A stretch of DNA of 36,068 bases from JAQVXR01 sp050945755 (GTDB lineage Bacteria > Bacillota > Dehalobacteriia > Dehalobacteriales > Dehalobacteriaceae), in NCBI GenBank assembly GCA_050945755.1, contig JBMNTN010000018.1, positions 1 to 36,068 on the forward strand. The letters are read 5' to 3'. The position numbers were made by a program, and so were the translations under genes. Of this stretch, positions 32,718 to 36,068 are shown one piece after another. The notes beneath the pieces are model-generated. The model was given only the letters and a program-made list of their open reading frames with translations, was not told where the DNA came from and did not search any database. The stretch's first letter is position 1. Every line of letters begins with the position of its first letter.

Positions 32718-33437
32718 CTAAAGCTTCCGAGCCCAGAAAGAAAGCCTTTTAAACTCCTTAGCGTCGATCCCCTGTATTTTAGCCCGATCCAGCAAATAAT
32801 CGGGATAGGGATAGACGTCGAAGCGGGGCTTTTCAGGATCGGGAAGGGTCACGTAGCGAAAAGCCCGGGCAATGTCTGCCCTCTCCTTTTGGATTTTGGC
32901 AAAAAAACTAGTGCCGTCCGGGATGGAGGCAATAGCTAAGGAAAGGGCCTCCAGGATTACTTCCGTCTTCACAATACGGCCGTGGGGCTTAGCTCCAAAC
33001 TCCCCAATAATCCGCACAGCCTCTTTTCCCCCTAAAGAACCGATGAGCCAGATGGTTCCACGGATCAGCATGGGGTAACGATAATCCTCCAAAAGTGGAA
33101 GAAGATCCGGTATCACTTTTTGATTACGAAAATGGTAAAGGCATTCCAGGACCCGAAGCCGCCATTCTTCATCTTTTTCTTGTTTTAGATACGCCAGCAG
33201 TTCCGGAATAATTGAAGAATCCTTTAAACGTCCCAGTGTGATAAAAGCCCGGGACCTGACCTTGTAATCGTCATGTTCCAACAGAGGAAATATCCTTTGA
33301 GCGACCCCGGCAAATCCCCTGCCCGCTTTTTCCACTTTGGGCAAAATCTCCAGGAGCTGTTCCGGTGCTGCCCCCGAAAGCATATCCAAATAAGCAGCCA
33401 CCCGTTCCTCAAGAGCAGATGGTTGACTTTCCGACAC
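32718..33437 (-). CDS. HEAT-repeat protein
   Basis: A 239-residue soluble protein. About residues 35-165 form three to four HEAT or PBS-lyase-type helical repeats (e.g. YKVRSRAFITLGRLKDSSIIPELLAYL, LRVLECLYHFRNQKVIPDLLPLL). These are followed by a unique C-terminal region rich in prolines and aromatics (TLPDPEKPRFDVYPYPDYLLD). Likely a protein-binding scaffold; partner unknown. GTG 33437 has AGGAGGGG eight bases upstream. VanZ lies 15 bases upstream, and the two are presumably co-transcribed. Confidence 0.8.
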   Translation of the reverse strand: MSESQPSALEERVAAYLDMLSGAAPEQLLEILPKVEKAGRGFAGVAQRIFPLLEHDDYKVRSRAFITLGRLKDSSIIPELLAYLKQEKDEEWRLRVLECLYHFRNQKVIPDLLPLLEDYRYPMLIRGTIWLIGSLGGKEAVRIIGEFGAKPHGRIVKTEVILEALSLAIASIPDGTSFFAKIQKERADIARAFRYVTLPDPEKPRFDVYPYPDYLLDRAKIQGIDAKEFKRLSFWARKL

Positions 33438-33452
33438 AGACAGCCCCTCCTC

Positions 33453-33830
33453 TCAATGCCCGTCCTGTTTCACGGCTTCCCATTTTCGCGCGGCCAATAC
33501 ACCCAGGCTCGCCCCCAGTACGTCATTGACAATGTCTAATAATTGAGGAGTACGTCCGGGCACAAAGTACTGGTGCAGTTCATCGCTAATTCCGTAAAGG
33601 AAACAGATTAAAATTGTGGTAACAATAATATTTTTCCCTGATGTGGTTTTTCGTAAAGCATAAAACACAAAAATGCTTAAAATAAAGAAAGCTGCCAAAT
33701 GACCCCAATTTAAATTCCCCAGGAAGGAAAACATCCTGTTTAGTTCACTCCCGGTCCGTCCGGAAAGAAAAAAAATAACACCGGCCCAACAAAGAGCAGG
33801 AATCCAGTAAAATGTTTTCGCCTTCATCAT
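33453..33830 (-). CDS. VanZ-like family membrane protein
   Basis: A 125-residue integral membrane protein with four hydrophobic segments. It has the VanZ family signatures FLSGRTGSELN, GHLAAFFILS, LYGISDELHQYFVPGR and a closing DIVNDVLGASLGVL. VanZ itself gives mild teicoplanin resistance in vancomycin clusters, but no van genes are here, so this is the housekeeping type with unknown role. Start ATG 33830 or 33827, with AAAGGA upstream. Confidence 0.9.
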   Translation of the reverse strand: MMKAKTFYWIPALCWAGVIFFLSGRTGSELNRMFSFLGNLNWGHLAAFFILSIFVFYALRKTTSGKNIIVTTILICFLYGISDELHQYFVPGRTPQLLDIVNDVLGASLGVLAARKWEAVKQDGH

Positions 33831-33884
33831 ATCATTGTCCTTTCCGGTAAACGCTAATCACATCTTCAAACAATCGAAAAAGGA

Positions 33885-33923
33885 TAAAAAGGGAGCCTGT
33901 CCTAAATCAAAGACATACTCCCT
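33885..33923 (-). terminator. Terminator after the SH3b gene
   Basis: On the minus strand AGGGAG...CTCCCT: a 6-bp stem around a 22-base loop, then TTTTTATCC, 12 bases past the stop. The loop contains the recurring AGGACAGGC word. Confidence 0.55.
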
Positions 33924-33934
33924 AAAAAATTGAA

Positions 33935-34450
33935 CTATTCCACTGTCACCAGCCAGTTTGCGACCCAGCCCTCCTGACCGTCTGCCAATTCTATTTTATA
34001 CCAGCCGTTCTCCTCCAGTAAAAAGGTACCGGTATCTCCTTCAGTTAAAGTCGTAACCCGATCGTAACTGGTACCGGGGCCGGTCCGGATGTTGGCTGAT
34101 GATCCGCTTACAGTGACTTTTTTGCCTTCCCGAGACGATTGCTGTGTAGACTTGCCCTTGTCATCATCGTTATTTTTCGTATTGGGAGAACTTGAGCTCC
34201 CACTTTTTCCGGGAAGAGAATCTATCTTGTCTTCAAGCAGGTCTACTTTTGCCTGCAGTTCATCAATTGTTTTTTGCAGATCAGCAACCTTTTTGCCAAC
34301 TGCCTCCTCCACGTAACTCTGGGCTACGAGAGGATCATCGGCCGAACCGGGAATCGTCCCCGCTGCCTGTACTATTTGTCCAATTACAAACCCCACTGCC
34401 AAAAACACCATTGATGCCACCACTAAAAGCGCTCCACGCCCTTTGGTCAT
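33935..34450 (-). CDS. Membrane-anchored or secreted SH3b-domain protein
   Basis: A 171-residue protein. A hydrophobic signal anchor (about 7-30) is followed by a short coiled coil (about 48-75, VADLQKTIDELQAKVDLLEDKI) and a Ser/Asn/Asp/Lys-rich linker (about 78-108). A C-terminal bacterial SH3 domain (about 110-171: VTVSGSSANIRTGPGTSYDRV, GWYKIELADGQEGWVANWLV) completes it. SH3b domains usually bind cell-wall peptide, so an extracellular wall-binding role is likely. There is no catalytic domain. AAGGAGGGAG precedes ATG 34450. Confidence 0.85.
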   Translation of the reverse strand: MTKGRGALLVVASMVFLAVGFVIGQIVQAAGTIPGSADDPLVAQSYVEEAVGKKVADLQKTIDELQAKVDLLEDKIDSLPGKSGSSSSPNTKNNDDDKGKSTQQSSREGKKVTVSGSSANIRTGPGTSYDRVTTLTEGDTGTFLLEENGWYKIELADGQEGWVANWLVTVE

Positions 34451-34547
34451 GCCAACACTCCCTCCTTAACCTGACTAACCAAACCACAGCCTAAACATCA
34501 CCCAATTAAATTCTCTCATATTCATCGCCGCTTAAGAGGCAAAACTC

Positions 34548-35612
34548 TCAGCCGCCAATTGAATGTTTTGCTTCACTGCCGGAGACACCGGTTACAGCTT
34601 TACGCCCGCTAATAATGCCAATCCGGTTTGCCCCCACCAGAGTAACAATCGAAATCGCAATTAAAATAAACACACTCTGGGCAGTAGTCAACATAGTTAA
34701 AAGAACTGCACTGCTCCCCAAAAGAAAAGTAATTGCATAAATAACAAGTACTGCCTGTCTATGACTCAGCCCCATTTCCAACAGGCAATGGTGCAAGTGT
34801 CCCTTATCCGCTTGGAAAATAGGCTTTTTATTATTAAATCTTCTAATAATGGCAAAGAAGGTATCCATAATAGGTATGCCAAGAATAATCACCGGGATAA
34901 ATAAAGATATCACCGTCGCCCCTTTGGAAAGCCCCATGACCGCCAGTGCACCTAAATTAAACCCCAGAAACATTGACCCGCAGTCTCCCATAAAAAGCTG
35001 AGCCGGGTGGAAATTATAGCGCAAAAAACCCAGCGCACCGGCACCGAGAAATAGGGCTAAACTTACCACTGCAAATTGATCCTGTGTCCAAGCTACCACC
35101 GCCAGAGTTATCGCGGCAATAGCAGAAACCCCTGCTGCCAAACCGTCCAAGCCGTCAATTAAATTCACCGCATTGGTAACCCCGATTACCCAGAAAACAG
35201 TGACAGGAATGCTCAGATATCCGAGGGAGATAATGCCGCCGTTCAACGGATTGGTAATAAACTGAACTTCAACACCATAATGTACCAGCACCAAACCAGC
35301 CATTATCTGCCCAAGAAGTTTTATTTTCGGCGATATTCCCCTGAGGTCATCAACCAAACCAAGCATCATCACCAGTGTCCCGCTAATCAACAGCCCCATG
35401 ACCGGACGGCTCATGTCCTGGATGAAAAGAGACGGAAGCAAAAAGCCAGCATAAATTGCCACCCCGCCAATCCGAGTGATCAATCCGTGATGAACCTTGC
35501 GCTCATTGGGTTTATCAACGGCCCCCACTAAAATGCCTACATTTTTCATGACAGGGGTCAGCAAATATGCTATAACAAATGCTGTCAAGACAGTCAAAAC
35601 CATACTGTACAT
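34548..35612 (-). CDS. Undecaprenyl-phosphate N-acetyl-hexosamine-1-phosphate transferase (TagO/WecA type)
   Basis: A polytopic enzyme loading a HexNAc-1-phosphate on undecaprenyl phosphate, the first lipid-linked step for teichoic acid or other secondary wall polymers. The 354 residues have about ten membrane segments. Visible are VDKPNERKVHHGLITRIGG (start), NAVNLIDGLDGLAAG (catalytic Asp region), FMGDCGSMFLGF, PIMDTFFAIIRR and the HLHHCLLEMGLSHRQ histidine motif. That last motif marks the TagO/WecA branch rather than MraY. The donor sugar is not readable from sequence. GAGAGG precedes the ATG. Confidence 0.92.
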   Translation of the reverse strand: MYSMVLTVLTAFVIAYLLTPVMKNVGILVGAVDKPNERKVHHGLITRIGGVAIYAGFLLPSLFIQDMSRPVMGLLISGTLVMMLGLVDDLRGISPKIKLLGQIMAGLVLVHYGVEVQFITNPLNGGIISLGYLSIPVTVFWVIGVTNAVNLIDGLDGLAAGVSAIAAITLAVVAWTQDQFAVVSLALFLGAGALGFLRYNFHPAQLFMGDCGSMFLGFNLGALAVMGLSKGATVISLFIPVIILGIPIMDTFFAIIRRFNNKKPIFQADKGHLHHCLLEMGLSHRQAVLVIYAITFLLGSSAVLLTMLTTAQSVFILIAISIVTLVGANRIGIISGRKAVTGVSGSEAKHSIGG

Positions 35613-35697
35613 TTTTTAACCTCTCCCTGTAATTTCTCTTTATTCAAAACCTAATTAAGTTTAATACCGTTCAGGAAAAAAGACAAGCAAAATAATG

Positions 35698-36068
35698 TCA
35701 GTTTTCCACGGCAAACATGATTTCCCCGGCACAGGCAATCTCGCCATCCACATAAGCAGTGGCTTTTGCCTTACCTACATTGCGCCGGAAATTAAGAACT
35801 TCCACTTCCAGGCGCAGGACATCTCCCGGGATAACCTGACGGCGAAAACGCAGTTTATCTATCCCGGCAAAAAAAGCAATCTTCCCGGCATATTCGGGTT
35901 TGGAAAGCACCAATACAGCACCGGTTTGGGCAAGGGCTTCTACAATCAATACCCCCGGCATCACCGGATAACCGGGGAAATGGCCTTCAAAAAAGTGTTC
36001 GTTGGCAGTTACATTTTTCTGTCCAACAATCCGCCGTCCCTCTTCCAACTCCAGGATCTTGTCCACTA
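35698..36068 (-). CDS. fabZ: 3-hydroxyacyl-ACP dehydratase FabZ, 5' end beyond the window
   Basis: Dehydrates 3-hydroxyacyl-ACP in type II fatty-acid synthesis. Visible are 123 residues of a usual ~140. The frame is open to the window edge, and the first codons read LVDKILELEEGRR, which in FabZ follows a HRYPFLL-type start, so the GTG at 36066 is internal. The catalytic segment EGHFPGYPVMPGVLIVEALAQ, with its His and Glu, is present. The downstream gene is the TagO-like transferase, 85 bases further. Confidence 0.94.
   Translation of the reverse strand, partial: VDKILELEEGRRIVGQKNVTANEHFFEGHFPGYPVMPGVLIVEALAQTGAVLVLSKPEYAGKIAFFAGIDKLRFRRQVIPGDVLRLEVEVLNFRRNVGKAKATAYVDGEIACAGEIMFAVEN

Noticed and set aside
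1..36068. CRISPR array, tRNA or rRNA genes, prophage or complete insertion sequence
   Set aside because: No regularly spaced repeats, no cloverleaf or rRNA segments noticed, and no transposase or integrase reading frame.

Overview
The window is a gene-dense piece of a Gram-positive (Firmicutes) chromosome, most likely an anaerobic member of the Clostridia. The support is indirect: purine-rich AGGAGG ribosome sites, many TTG and GTG starts, FtsEX, long HPF, a SipW-type signal peptidase and ComF, together with DUF362 ferredoxin-like and glutaconate-type CoA-transferase genes that are typical of anaerobes. No 16S gene is present, so the genus cannot be read from this sequence.

Layout. Almost everything is on the minus strand, so the transcription order runs from high to low coordinates. 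From right to left: a 5'-truncated fabZ, a TagO/WecA-like polyprenyl-phosphate sugar-1-phosphate transferase, an SH3b protein, VanZ, a HEAT-repeat protein, sipW-type signal peptidase, a 30-aa membrane peptide with a DUF421 protein, and a phosphohexomutase. Next come a truncated GT-A-like membrane protein, comF, a polar amino-acid ABC transporter (binding protein, permease, ATPase), hpf, a DUF5317 protein, secA, prfB (programmed frameshift), a YitT-family protein, split transketolase, proB-proA, ftsE-ftsX, a CwlO/EnvC-like M23 hydrolase, ctpB and a MinJ-like PDZ protein. The left end carries a tandem-P-loop ATPase, uvrB and uvrA (3'-truncated by the window edge). Plus-strand genes are few: a DUF362 iron-sulfur protein, the two CoA-transferase subunits and a 49-aa zinc-ribbon protein.

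The backbone uvrA-uvrB ... minJ-ctpB-ftsX-ftsE ... yitT-prfB-secA-hpf ... comF ... tagO follows the order I recall for the equivalent region of Bacillus subtilis. Here the flagellar genes that lie between hpf and comF in Bacillus are missing, an amino-acid transporter sits there instead, and proBA, tktNC and gctAB/DUF362 are interpolated.

Functionally the window mixes DNA repair (UvrAB), envelope growth and division (FtsEX with its hydrolase, CtpB, MinJ-like, TagO-like), protein export and translation (SecA, RF2, HPF), proline synthesis, the non-oxidative pentose-phosphate step, and anaerobic acyl-CoA metabolism.

The least expected signals are non-coding. Two inverted copies of a palindromic MITE-like element (6581-6826 with perfect 18-bp terminal inverted repeats; 11481-11654) flank gctAB-minJ-ctpB. 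A promoter, long hairpin and terminator cassette precedes secA. Tandem DnaA boxes lie beside comF. Several unannotated-size ORFs (30 aa, 49 aa) have good ribosome sites. I see no CRISPR array, no rRNA or tRNA gene, no prophage and no autonomous IS.
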